Program-made: the position numbers and the translations under genes
DNA from: Sphingomonas sp. BK580
GTDB lineage: Bacteria; Pseudomonadota; Alphaproteobacteria; Sphingomonadales; Sphingomonadaceae
DNA length: 64,000 nucleotides
Reading direction: 5' to 3'
Assembly (NCBI RefSeq): GCF_014194975.1
Contig: NZ_JACIAY010000009.1
Coordinates: forward strand, 62,001 to 126,000
In this document: piece after piece, positions 40,956 to 49,605 of the stretch
Position numbering within the stretch: position 1 is the first letter of the stretch
Layout of the letters: each line of letters begins with the position of its first letter
The notes under the pieces: generated by a model
The model's input: only the letters and a program-made list of their open reading frames with translations
What the model was told of the DNA's origin: nothing
The model's database searches: none

Positions 40956-42038
40956 TCACACCACTACGGTGCGCGCCGCCGTCGGCCGGAGCCTGTAGCC
41001 GCCGCGATGCAGCGCGCGCCGCACCTGCGCGAGCGGCTGGTCGACCCAGCGGTACATCGCCGCGGCATAGACGAAGGCAAGCGGGTAGGCGACCAGCGCC
41101 GCCGCGCCGCGGCTCGCCGTCCCGGTCAGCGCCATCACCAGCGTCAGCAACAGCAGGTGCGAGAGGTACAGGCTGTACGAATAATCGCCCACCCGCTTCA
41201 TCGGCGCCGAGGAGAGCCAGCCGGCGATGCGGCCGCGTGACTGCAGCACCGCCGCGAACAGCACGAAGAAGGCGAGCGACTGGAGCGAGTAGCGGATCGT
41301 CTGACGGAACAGCTCGTCGCGGATCGCCAAGGTGGCGAGAAGCAGCGCCGCTGCCAGCGCGGTCTCGCGCCGCCGCGGGCGCCACGCCGCGGCGCCGTCG
41401 AGCACCGGGTTCCGATGCAGGGCCAGGCACGAGCCGGCGAGGATGCTGTCGATGCGGGTGTGCGACCAGTAATAGAGATGGTCGAGCGGGTCGCCGGCGA
41501 GGGCGTGCGCGCCGCGCACCAGCAACACCAGCACGCACAGCGCCAGGCACAGCTGCGCCGCGCGCGCGTTCGGCAGGCGCCGCAGCACCGCGACGTACAG
41601 CAGCGGGAAGGCGAGATAATAATGCTCCTCCACCGCCAGCGACCAGACCGGCATGCCCGGCACGGCGCCGCTCAGCCCGAAGCTGTCGGTGTAGTTGTTG
41701 AGGAACAGGAACTGCGCCGCCAGACCGCGCGGGTCGAGCCCGGCACCGCCGCTCGCGGGCAGCACGCCGGCGAGCACCAGCAGCAGCCCGAGCCCGAGCG
41801 TGATCCACATCGGTGGCACGATGCGCAGCACGCGCCGCGCGTAGAAGCCGCGCAGGCTCACCGCCATGGTACGCGTCTGCTCGACCCGCATCAGCGTGGT
41901 GATGAGATAGCCCGAAAGGAAGAAGAAGGCGGACACGCCAAGCCCACCCGGAACGATCCGCTCGAGCCCCGCGTGCGACAGCATCACGATCGCCACCGCG
42001 CAGGCGCGGATGCCGTCGAGCGGCGCGATATGTTTCAC
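40956..42038 (-). CDS. acyltransferase-3 (OafA/YrhL type) membrane protein
   Basis: A 360-residue membrane enzyme that transfers acyl groups, usually acetyl, to cell-surface sugars. The signature is at the front: IAPLDGIRACAVAIVMLSHAG with the catalytic His, then FFLSGYLITTLMRVEQTRT and RRVLRIVPPMWITLGLG. About ten membrane helices follow, with VWSLAVEEHYYLAFPLL. A GTG at 42038 with GGAG upstream gives the family-typical start. The longer frame from 42371 would add an Arg-rich head. It is divergent from an SGNH hydrolase lipoprotein, so the pair may add and remove acetyl groups. Confidence 0.88.
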   Translation of the reverse strand: MKHIAPLDGIRACAVAIVMLSHAGLERIVPGGLGVSAFFFLSGYLITTLMRVEQTRTMAVSLRGFYARRVLRIVPPMWITLGLGLLLVLAGVLPASGGAGLDPRGLAAQFLFLNNYTDSFGLSGAVPGMPVWSLAVEEHYYLAFPLLYVAVLRRLPNARAAQLCLALCVLVLLVRGAHALAGDPLDHLYYWSHTRIDSILAGSCLALHRNPVLDGAAAWRPRRRETALAAALLLATLAIRDELFRQTIRYSLQSLAFFVLFAAVLQSRGRIAGWLSSAPMKRVGDYSYSLYLSHLLLLTLVMALTGTASRGAAALVAYPLAFVYAAAMYRWVDQPLAQVRRALHRGGYRLRPTAARTVVV

Positions 42039-42346
42039 CGGCGCTCCACCCGCGCCGTCACCGCTCGCCAAGTTGTCGCCCTCGCTTCTCACGACCGCCC
42101 GAGTGAAAGACGGAATCACCGGAGATCCCGCTCGTCGATCGAGTGGCTCGTACCACCGTCTCAGCTGTCGCACGAAGCGGCTTGCATTTGCTTTAATGTA
42201 CAATCTGCTCCACTTCTGGACAGAGGCGTCGCGCCGCACCGTGGCGGCATCGAGTCCTGCACGACGGGGACTGTTTACCTCTCGTAAACCACGAGCCGGT
42301 AACCAGTCGTCCGATAGCCGCGGCGCGGCGCAGGAGAGAGCTTGCC
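42039..42346. promoter_or_regulatory. divergent promoter region (acyltransferase / SGNH lipoprotein)
   Basis: A 308-bp space with an AT-rich core (GCTTTAATGTACAATCTG near 42190-42207) that could hold promoters for both genes. A second AT-rich patch, TTTACCTCTCGTAAAC, lies at 42275-42290. Nothing else is seen. Confidence 0.35.
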
Positions 42347-43240
42347 ATGACGATCGCGTCCATGTCGCCACCCGTTGCCACCCGCCCGCTGCGCCGCCCG
42401 CTCCCGCGCGTCGTCGCGCTGGTCGCCTTCGCCTCGCTCTCGGCGTGTGGAGGCGGTGGTGGCAGCGCCGCCGCCGCCTCGCTCACCGCGCCGGTCGCGG
42501 TGATCGCGGCTCCCGCGCCCAGCCCGAGCCCCGTTCCCACCCCAGCGCCGAGCGCGTCGCCCAGCACGATGCCGGCCTCGGCGGCCGAGCCCGCCCCGGC
42601 ACCGAGCCCCACCCCCACACCGAGCCCCGCCCCCACGCCGAGTCCCGCCCCCGCGTCGAGCGGTAGCGGCGTGCTGTCAGAGGGCGACTCGATCTCGGTC
42701 TTCTGGGGCGGCAGCCACACCGGCCTCTACGCCGCCGCACATCCCAAGGTGACCTTCTACGGCAAGGCGGTCGGCGGCTCGGGCGTCAACGACCTGGAGG
42801 CGCGCGTCGACGCCGACCTCGCGCTCCACCCGCGCCTGCTCACGGTGCTGATCGGCGCCAACGACCTGCAGGGCGCCACCGGCGCGCGCGCCTGGCTCGA
42901 GCAGCTGTTCCGCTACACCGCGCGCTTCAAGGCCGCCGGGGTGACGGTGGCAGTCGGCACGCTGCTGCCGATCAACATGCCCGACCAGCCGCGCTACACC
43001 AGCGTGCACAACGAACGGCGACAGATCGTCAACGCCGAGCTGCGCGCCGCGGTCGGGCATGAGATCGACGCGGTGATCGACTTCGCCGCCGATCCGATCA
43101 TGGGACCCGATACCGCGCCGCTCGACAAATCGCTCTACAAGGACGGCCTCCACCCCACCGACGGCGGGCCCAACGGCGCGGGCGGTCAGGGCAAGCTCGC
43201 GCTGATCTACACCAAGGCGGTCGACGCGCTCCTGAGATAG
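42347..43240 (+). CDS. SGNH/GDSL-type esterase lipoprotein
   Basis: A 297-residue lipoprotein. After an Arg/Pro-rich head, the lipobox is LVAFASLSAC-G, followed by a glycine run and a linker of about 60 residues built of PSP/TPS/PAP units. The hydrolase domain shows block I SEGDSISVFWGG (catalytic Ser), block III LIGANDLQGATG (Asn) and block V DGLHPTDGG (Asp and His). It is probably a carbohydrate esterase held at the envelope. GGAGAG precedes the ATG. It is divergent from an acyltransferase-3, which fits a polysaccharide acetylation role. The next gene is convergent, with a 1-bp gap between stops. Confidence 0.88.
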   Translation: MTIASMSPPVATRPLRRPLPRVVALVAFASLSACGGGGGSAAAASLTAPVAVIAAPAPSPSPVPTPAPSASPSTMPASAAEPAPAPSPTPTPSPAPTPSPAPASSGSGVLSEGDSISVFWGGSHTGLYAAAHPKVTFYGKAVGGSGVNDLEARVDADLALHPRLLTVLIGANDLQGATGARAWLEQLFRYTARFKAAGVTVAVGTLLPINMPDQPRYTSVHNERRQIVNAELRAAVGHEIDAVIDFAADPIMGPDTAPLDKSLYKDGLHPTDGGPNGAGGQGKLALIYTKAVDALLR

Positions 43241-43241
43241 C

Positions 43242-44534
43242 TCAGCCCGGGTCGTCGAGCGTGAACAGGTCGCCCGCCTCGTCATAGGCGAACAGCTCGG
43301 CGTAGCGGCCCCACTCCGTCACCGCGCGCAGCGTATCGTCCGCCAAATCGGGCGACAACGCCTCTTCCAGTCCGTCGCGGAACAGCCGCGCCGGCGCCTG
43401 CTGGCCGGCGCGAGAGTCGAGCGCCGCGCGGATCTCCGCCGCCAGCGGCACATGAGCGAGCAGCGCACCGCGGAACATCGCCTTGCGCTGGTCGACGTCC
43501 TCCTGCGCGAAGGCGGCGCCCACCGCGGTGAGCGCCACCTCGCCCTCCGCGAGCGTGACGAAGCCGAGCTGTTGCAGCGTCTCGACGATCGGGAACAGCT
43601 CGTCGACCTCGAGCTGGAGCGTGTCGCTCAAGTCGGCGAGCGCGGCGCGACCCTCGAATGGCGCCGCCTCCACTTCCTCGATCAGCCCGGCGAGCGACGT
43701 GACCGACACCGGCGCGAGCGGCCTGCCGAACTGGGGCGGCGCGGCGTGCGCCTCCTCCGGTGCCGAGGCGGCGCGCTCGGTCATACGCGCGTAGATCCGC
43801 TCGACGAGATCGCGGAACGCCGGGTCGAGCCGGTCGCGCGGCTGCGGCAGGTCGATGCGAAACTCGGCGGCGATGCGGCCGGGATTGGAGGAGAGCACCA
43901 GCACGCGGTCGCTCATCAGCACCGCCTCCTCGATATTGTGCGTGACGATCAGCACCGCGGCGATGCCGAGCCGCCCGTCGCCCCACCATTCGATCAGGTC
44001 GCTGCGCAGCGTCTCGGCGGTGAGCACGTCGAGCGCCGAGAAGGGCTCGTCCATCAGCAGCAGTGACGGCTGCACCACCAGAGCGCGCGCCAGCCCGACG
44101 CGCTGGCGCATCCCGCCGGACAGCTCGCGCGGGAAGGCGTTCTCGAAGCCGTCGAGCCCGATCAGGTCGATCGCGGCGAGCGCGCGCCGGCGCCGCTCGG
44201 CCGCGGGCACCTTCTTCGCCTCCAGCCCGAGCTCGACGTTCTGCAGCACCGTCAGCCACGGCATCAGCGCGAACGACTGGAACACCATCGCCACCGACCG
44301 CGCGCGCCCGTCCGCGCCGGGAGTGAAGCGCAGCGTCCCCGCGTCGGGCGTCACCAGCCCGGCGATCGAGCGCAGCAGCGTCGACTTGCCCGAGCCCGAG
44401 CGGCCGAGCAGCGCCACCACCTCGCCCTCGTGCACGGTCAGCGCGACGTCGTCGAGGATCGGTGGGCCGTCGCTCCCGCCGTAGCGGTGGCTCAGCGACT
44501 CCACGGTGACGAGCGGTGGATTGTGCTGCGCCAT
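43242..44534 (-). CDS. ABC transporter ATPase with AAA-associated C-terminal domain (NitT/TauT type)
   Basis: A 430-residue protein. The ATPase part has Walker A LLGRSGSGKSTLL, Q-loop VFQSFALMPWLT, signature LSGGMRQRVGLARAL and Walker B SLLLMDEPFSALD with the switch His in THNIEEAV. From about residue 270 a C-terminal domain follows (SLAGLIEEVEAAPFEGRAALADLS...), matching the AAA-associated domain of NitT-type ATPases. It should energise the permease encoded 11 bp upstream. No substrate-binding protein is nearby. Substrate could be nitrate, sulfonate, taurine or another small anion, and is not settled. Confidence 0.9.
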   Translation of the reverse strand: MAQHNPPLVTVESLSHRYGGSDGPPILDDVALTVHEGEVVALLGRSGSGKSTLLRSIAGLVTPDAGTLRFTPGADGRARSVAMVFQSFALMPWLTVLQNVELGLEAKKVPAAERRRRALAAIDLIGLDGFENAFPRELSGGMRQRVGLARALVVQPSLLLMDEPFSALDVLTAETLRSDLIEWWGDGRLGIAAVLIVTHNIEEAVLMSDRVLVLSSNPGRIAAEFRIDLPQPRDRLDPAFRDLVERIYARMTERAASAPEEAHAAPPQFGRPLAPVSVTSLAGLIEEVEAAPFEGRAALADLSDTLQLEVDELFPIVETLQQLGFVTLAEGEVALTAVGAAFAQEDVDQRKAMFRGALLAHVPLAAEIRAALDSRAGQQAPARLFRDGLEEALSPDLADDTLRAVTEWGRYAELFAYDEAGDLFTLDDPG

Positions 44535-44545
44535 GCGCGCCTCCT

Positions 44546-46303
44546 TCACGACAGACGCAGCCGGCGCTCGGCCAGCCGGTAGAGCGGGCGGAACAGCGCC
44601 CGGTTGATCGCGATCACCAAGGCCGACATCATCAGGATGCCGAGCAGCACCCGCGCCTCGTCCCCCGCCGCGGTGGCCTCGGCGATATAGCTGCCCAGCC
44701 CCGCCGCGGTGAGCCGCGTCTGGCCCCAGCTCACCGCCTCGGCGACGATGCTGGCGTTCCACGAGCCGCCGCTCGCCGTCAGCGCGCCGGTGACGTACGA
44801 GGGGAAGATCGCTGGCAGGATCAGCCGCCGCCACCACGCCCATCCCCTCAGCCCGAACAGTCGCGCCGCCTCGCGCAGGTCGCTCGGGATCGCGCTCGCG
44901 CCCGCGATGACGTTGAAGAGGATGTACCATTGCGTGCCGAGCCCGATCAGCGGGGTCAGCCAGACGTCCGGGTCCGCGTGCCAGCGCACGATCAGCATCA
45001 CCGCGGCCGGGAACAGCACGTTGGCGGGGAAGGCCGCGAGGAACTGCGCCACCGGCTGCGCGCGCGCGGTCCAGCGGGGACGGAGCCCGATCCACACGCC
45101 GACGGGCACCCAGACGAGGCTCGCCGCGACGATCAGCACCGCCACGCGCACCAGCGTATAGAGGGCGAGCCGCGCCACCAGCAGCGCGTCGCCGAGGCTC
45201 AGCCGCGCCGCCAGGTAGCGCGTCGCGAGCAGCGCCGCGCCCCCGGCGGCGAGCGCCACCGCGACCTGCCAGACTCGCTGCGACCGCGCCGCGCGCCGAT
45301 CGGCGGCGTCGCGCGCGCCGAACGCCTGCTGCTGCGGGGCGGTGCGCGGCGCGGGGTCGAGCAGCAGCACCGCGCCCGCCAGCACGCGCCACGGCGCCAC
45401 GAGCGCGGAAAGGAGCCGCGCGCGCCGCAGCAGCTCGAACAGCCAGGAGCGCGGCGACGCGACGCTCGCGGTCTGCTCGACTCGGAAGCGGTCGGCCCAG
45501 GCGATCGCGGGGCGAAACACGAGCTGGTCGTAGAGCAGGATCACCGCCGCCATGGTCGCCACCGCGAACGCCACCGCGCCGAGATCACGCCGCTCGATCG
45601 CCAGCCCGAGCCACGAGCCGATGCCGGGCAGCATCACCTGCGTCCGCCCAACGCTGATCGCCTCCGAGGCGACGACGAAGAACCAGCCGCCCGACATCGA
45701 CAGCATCGCGTTCCACACGAGCCCCGGCGCGGCGAACGGCAGCTCGACCCGTAGCAGCCGGCGCAGCGGCGACAGGCCGAAGCCGCGCGCCACCTCGGCC
45801 AGATCATCGGGTACCTGGCGCAGCGACTGGTAGAGGCTCAGCGCGATGTTCCACGCCTGACTGGTGAAGATCGCGAAGATGGCGGCGCACTCGACCCCGA
45901 GCCGGCTGCTCGGGAACAGCCCCATGAAGGCGGTGACGGTGAAGGTGAGGAAGCCCAGCACCGGCACCGACTGGAGGATGTCGAGCGCGGGGACGATCAC
46001 CAACTCGGCGCGGCGGCTCTTGGCGGCGGCGGTGGCGACCACGACGCTGAACACCAGCGAGGCGGCCAGCGCCGCGAACAGCCGCAGCGTGGTGAGCAGC
46101 GCGTAATAGGGCAGCGCGCGCGGTTCGAGCGTGATCGGCTCGAGCTGGAGCCGGCGCAGCGGCTCGACCGCGTCGTGCGCGCCCGCGGCCACCGCGGCGC
46201 CGAGCCCGGCGAGCAGCGCGAAGAGCGCGAGATCGGGCCAGCCGAGCGCGATCCGACGCGCTCCCGGCGGCGGGGCGATGCGGCCGAGCGGACGGGACAG
46301 CAC
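44546..46303 (-). CDS. fused double-domain ABC transporter permease (NitT/TauT type)
   Basis: A 585-residue inner-membrane protein with two permease modules in one chain. Module one covers about residues 70-270 with the EAA loop in VARGFGLSPLRRLLRVELPFAAPGLVW. Module two covers about 380-580 with EAARLFGLRGWAWWRRLILPAIFPSYVTG. Each has five to six helices. Single-chain fusion lets one gene replace a permease dimer. The gene is followed by the ATPase 11 bp downstream and preceded by a small gene 11 bp upstream, so the three form one operon. The absence of a binding protein is odd for this class. Confidence 0.9.
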   Translation of the reverse strand: MLSRPLGRIAPPPGARRIALGWPDLALFALLAGLGAAVAAGAHDAVEPLRRLQLEPITLEPRALPYYALLTTLRLFAALAASLVFSVVVATAAAKSRRAELVIVPALDILQSVPVLGFLTFTVTAFMGLFPSSRLGVECAAIFAIFTSQAWNIALSLYQSLRQVPDDLAEVARGFGLSPLRRLLRVELPFAAPGLVWNAMLSMSGGWFFVVASEAISVGRTQVMLPGIGSWLGLAIERRDLGAVAFAVATMAAVILLYDQLVFRPAIAWADRFRVEQTASVASPRSWLFELLRRARLLSALVAPWRVLAGAVLLLDPAPRTAPQQQAFGARDAADRRAARSQRVWQVAVALAAGGAALLATRYLAARLSLGDALLVARLALYTLVRVAVLIVAASLVWVPVGVWIGLRPRWTARAQPVAQFLAAFPANVLFPAAVMLIVRWHADPDVWLTPLIGLGTQWYILFNVIAGASAIPSDLREAARLFGLRGWAWWRRLILPAIFPSYVTGALTASGGSWNASIVAEAVSWGQTRLTAAGLGSYIAEATAAGDEARVLLGILMMSALVIAINRALFRPLYRLAERRLRLS

Positions 46304-46314
46304 GGGCGGTCCCG

Positions 46315-46638
46315 TCAGGCGGCGCGGCGGTGTGCCGCCACCATCGCGCGCAGCAGCCGCGCGCGGTGGAGCGGCGCGGCGGCGAGCGCGGCCCGGATCG
46401 CGCGCCCGTGCGCGGCGGCGCGGCAGGCGAGCAGGCGCTGGTCCTTACCGTGGTCGTGATCGTGACATGCTGGATCGATCCGGGCCGTGCCGTGCTCCGG
46501 CGAACGCCGGAGCCCAGGGTCGCGGGGATCGCGCTCGCGGCCCTGGGCTCCTGCGTACGCAGGAGCCCGATGCTCATCGAACGACGCGATATCCAACTCG
46601 GGCGCGCGCGCGGCGGCGCGGTGGTCATGTCGGGTCAT
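46315..46638 (-). CDS. small His/Arg-rich protein containing an in-frame repeat element
   Basis: A 107-residue frame with a strong GGAGG ribosome site 5 bases before its ATG, ending 11 bp before the permease start. The front (TRHDHRAAARAPELDIASFDEH) and the back (HDHDHGKDQRLLACRAAAHG) have a protein-like mix with many His. The middle is encoded by the family A repeat at 46492-46568 and reads as RAPAYAGAQ...LRRSPEHG. So the repeat sits inside the gene without breaking the frame. Function unknown. It may be an accessory part of the transporter. Confidence 0.5.
   Translation of the reverse strand: MTRHDHRAAARAPELDIASFDEHRAPAYAGAQGRERDPRDPGLRRSPEHGTARIDPACHDHDHGKDQRLLACRAAAHGRAIRAALAAAPLHRARLLRAMVAAHRRAA
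46492..46568. repeat. dispersed double-hairpin repeat, family A (copy 5, inside a gene)
   Basis: GTGCTCCGGCGAACGCCGG opens the element, CCCAGGG and CCCTGGG border the middle, and CTCCTGCGTACGCAGGAG closes it. Here the element lies inside the small gene 46315-46638 on its minus strand and keeps the frame open. Confidence 0.85.
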
Positions 46639-46939
46639 GGCGACCTCCATCGGGGTTCCGGTGACGGGACCCGGCGGCGGTCGACTCAGGTCAGCGCGTG
46701 CCGACCTCGCGAGCCACCGACGGACCCGTGCGCTGACGTGCGGTGACGGCGAAGCGGGTGCTTCGACTGTCTCCGTCGTCGGACAAGGGACTAGATCGGG
46801 GCATCGGTGCGCGTTTCTCCGAGTCGCGCGGGAGCGCGCGGTCGGGTCGCCCTTACGCCCGTCGCGCCGCGGATCAACCCCGCGCCCACCGCGTCTTTAC
46901 CCGATATGAGCGAGCGATCGGCCGGCGCCGCGCCCGCGC
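46639..46939. other. upstream region of the transporter operon
   Basis: A 301-bp space between the small transporter-linked gene and the end of the hybrid kinase gene. It has no credible frame. It must contain the promoter of the operon. Slightly AT-richer patches lie near 46785 and 46897. No repeat is found. Confidence 0.35.
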
Positions 46940-49408
46940 TCAGCCGACCGCCCCCAGCATCTCCGCGACCTTGGCGGTGAGCGCGTGCATCGTGAAGGGC
47001 TTGGTCAGCAGTTCCATGCCGGGTTCGAGATGCCCCCCGCCGACCGCGACATTCTCGGCATAGCCCGTCACGAACAGCACCTTGAGCCCGGGGCGCAGCG
47101 CGCGCGCGGCGTCCGCCACCTGGCGACCGTTGAGCCCGCCGGGCAGGCCGACGTCCGTGATCAGCAGGTCGATCGGCGCGTCCGAGCCGAGCACCTTCAG
47201 CCCGGCCGCGCCGTCCGCCGCGCCGATCACCGTATAGCCCGATTCCTCGAGCACCTCGTCGATCAGGTGGCGGATCGTGGTCTCGTCGTCGACCACCAGC
47301 ACGGTCGCACCGCGCACCGCGGCGGCGGCGTCTTCCACGCCCTCCTCCTCGCCACCGAGCGCGGCGCCGGCGTGGCGCGGCAGGTAGATAGTGATCGTGG
47401 TGCCCGCGCCCGGCGTCGAGTCGATCCGCACCTGACCGCCCGACTGGCGCGCGAAGCCGTAGATCATCGACAGCCCCAGCCCGGTGCCCTGGCCGATCGG
47501 CTTGGTGGTGAAGAAGGGCTCGAAGGCCCGCTCCACCGTCTCGGGCGCCATGCCGGTGCCGGTGTCGCTCACCGCGACGCTGAGATAGGGCCCGGGCTCC
47601 AGCTCCAACTCGCGCGCGTCCGACTCGTCGATCCAGCGATTGGCGGTCGCGATCGTCACCCGGCCGGCGTCGGGCATGGCGTCGCGCGCGTTGATGGCGA
47701 GGTTGAGGATCGCGCTCTCCAGCTGGGTGGCGTCGATCATCGCGGTCCACAGCCCGGGCGCGGCGATCACCTCGATCGCGCTGGTCGGGCCGATCGAGCG
47801 CTGCAACAGCTCCTCCATCCCCGCGATCAGCCGGTTGACGTCGGTGGGCCGCGGGTCGAGCGTCTGCCGGCGCGAGAACGCCAGCAATCGCTGGGTCAGC
47901 GACGCGGCGCGGCGGCTGGCGCCCTGCGCGGCGAGGACGAAGCGCTCCAGATCGTCGTGCCGCCCGCGCGCCAGCCGCGCCTGCATGAGCTCCAGATTGC
48001 CCATCACGCCGGTGAGCAGATTGTTGAAATCGTGCGCAAGCCCGCCGGTGAGCTGCCCCACCGCTTCCATCTTCTGCGCTTGCCGCAGCTGTCCTTCGGC
48101 GAGCGCGAGCGCGGCGGTTCGCGCCTTCTCGTCGGTGGCATCGCGACCGACCGCGATGATCTTGCCGTCGCCCGGCCCCGCCGCCCAGACGATGTCGCGG
48201 TAGCTGCCGTCGCGGTGGCGATAGCGATTGTCGAAGCGCGCGAACGCCTGCCCGGCGCCGATCCCCGCCGCGGCGACGCGCGTCTCGTCGAGATCGTCGG
48301 GGTGGACGAAGGCGAAGATCGGTCGGCCGAGCAGCTCGAACTCGGCCCAGCCCAACACCCGCGTCCACGCCGGGTTGACCGCCTCGATCGTACCGTCGAA
48401 ACCGGCGACGAGCATGATGTCCGACGACAATTGCCACAGCCGGTTGCGGTCGGCGGTGCGCGCGGCGACCTCCTGCTCGAGCGTGGCGTTGAGCCGCTCC
48501 AGCTCCTGCTGCGCCTGCCAGCGCGCGGTCTCGTCACGCGCGATCTTGATGAAGCCGCGCTCCTGCCCCTGCGCGTCGGCGGGGAGCGGGTGGACCGAGC
48601 CGTTGAGGAACACGCGCGTGCCGTCGCGGCGCAGGTGCCAGCGCTCGTCGGGCGCACAGCCGTCGCGCGCGGCGCCCGTGATCTCGCGCACGTCGGCGCC
48701 GGCGGCGCGGTCCTCTGGCGTGAAGATCATCGCGGCGGGCTGCCCTACCGCTTCCTCGGGCGTCCAGCCGAGCACCGCCTCCGCGCCCGCCGACCAGCTG
48801 GTGATCACCCCGCCCGCGTCGGTGGTGAAGATCACATGGTCGCGCGCGCCCTCGATGACCAGCCGCAGCCGCTCCTCGCTCTGGCGCAGCGCGGCGTCGC
48901 TCAGCACCCGCTCGGTGGTCTCGTTGGTGAAGATGAACAGGCCCGCCACCGCACCGCTCGAGTCGAGCACGCGGGAGTAGGAGAAGGTGAACCAGGTATC
49001 GGCCTGGCCGCGGTCGGTATCGAGCTTCCACGGCAGGTCGGTGAAGCGCTGGCTGCGCCCGGCGAAGGCGTCGTCGATGATCGGCCTGGCCTGAGTCCAG
49101 GCGTCGGCCCAGACGGTGTGGAACGGCGCCCCCATCGCCCAGCCCAGCCGCGGCCCGAGCAGCGGGAAATAGGTCTCGTTGAAAAAGAAGCTGAGCTCCT
49201 CCGCGCCCCAGCACAGGATCATCGACTCGGGCGAGTTGAGGACGGTGCTCAGCGTCGCCTTGAGCGCCTCGGGCCAGTCGGCCGGTCCGCCAAGCGGGTG
49301 GTCGGTCCAGTCGCGCGCGAGGATCAGCTCGGTCGCGCGGCCACCCCCGGCGAGGAAGCGCAACGGTGCGGGCAGCTCGGCCGGATCACGGTAAAGGGCA
49401 GAGATCAT
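46940..49408 (-). CDS. hybrid sensor histidine kinase with PAS domains and receiver
   Basis: An 822-residue soluble kinase. An N-terminal PAS-like region (MILCWGAEELSFFFNETYFPLLG) is followed by a PAS near 175-295 (LVIEGARDHVIFTTDAGGVITSW) and another near 325-430 (IMLVAGFDGTIEAVNPAWTRVLGW). The HisKA box is QLTGGLAHDFNNLLTGV with His459. The ATPase part has LNLAINARDAMP, SDTGTGM and GTGLGLSMIYGFARQSGG. From about 695 a receiver follows (TVLVVDDETTIRHL, LLITDVGLPGG, LFVTGYAENV, LLTKPF). No membrane span is present, so the signal is likely intracellular. It is divergent from a hydroxyacid dehydrogenase. The output target is unknown. Confidence 0.92.
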   Translation of the reverse strand: MISALYRDPAELPAPLRFLAGGGRATELILARDWTDHPLGGPADWPEALKATLSTVLNSPESMILCWGAEELSFFFNETYFPLLGPRLGWAMGAPFHTVWADAWTQARPIIDDAFAGRSQRFTDLPWKLDTDRGQADTWFTFSYSRVLDSSGAVAGLFIFTNETTERVLSDAALRQSEERLRLVIEGARDHVIFTTDAGGVITSWSAGAEAVLGWTPEEAVGQPAAMIFTPEDRAAGADVREITGAARDGCAPDERWHLRRDGTRVFLNGSVHPLPADAQGQERGFIKIARDETARWQAQQELERLNATLEQEVAARTADRNRLWQLSSDIMLVAGFDGTIEAVNPAWTRVLGWAEFELLGRPIFAFVHPDDLDETRVAAAGIGAGQAFARFDNRYRHRDGSYRDIVWAAGPGDGKIIAVGRDATDEKARTAALALAEGQLRQAQKMEAVGQLTGGLAHDFNNLLTGVMGNLELMQARLARGRHDDLERFVLAAQGASRRAASLTQRLLAFSRRQTLDPRPTDVNRLIAGMEELLQRSIGPTSAIEVIAAPGLWTAMIDATQLESAILNLAINARDAMPDAGRVTIATANRWIDESDARELELEPGPYLSVAVSDTGTGMAPETVERAFEPFFTTKPIGQGTGLGLSMIYGFARQSGGQVRIDSTPGAGTTITIYLPRHAGAALGGEEEGVEDAAAAVRGATVLVVDDETTIRHLIDEVLEESGYTVIGAADGAAGLKVLGSDAPIDLLITDVGLPGGLNGRQVADAARALRPGLKVLFVTGYAENVAVGGGHLEPGMELLTKPFTMHALTAKVAEMLGAVG

Positions 49409-49491
49409 GGGCCTGTCGCGTTAGCGCGACAGCGGCGGCAAAGATACCGCCCGACGCGGTGGCGCGGTCCTCGCCCGTTCACACCGTTCGT

Positions 49492-49569
49492 GTGCTCCTG
49501 CGGACGCAGGAGCCCAGGGCCAAGGGCGCATCGCTCTGCCACCCTGGGTTCCTGCGTGCGCAGGAACAC
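49492..49569. repeat. dispersed double-hairpin repeat, family A (copy 6)
   Basis: GTGCTCCTGCGGACGCAGG starts the element, CCCAGGG and CCCTGGG border the middle, and CCTGCGTGCGCAGGAACAC ends it. It lies only 36 bp before the dehydrogenase start, in the gap shared with the divergent kinase gene. Confidence 0.88.
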
Positions 49570-49605
49570 GGTGCGGCCCGGGCCGATCCCGTCTATCGCG
49601 GGCGC

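Noticed and set aside
42510..42660. C-rich microsatellite-like repeat
   Set aside because: It codes for the Pro/Ser/Thr/Ala linker of the SGNH lipoprotein in frame, so it is part of a gene and not a separate repeat element.
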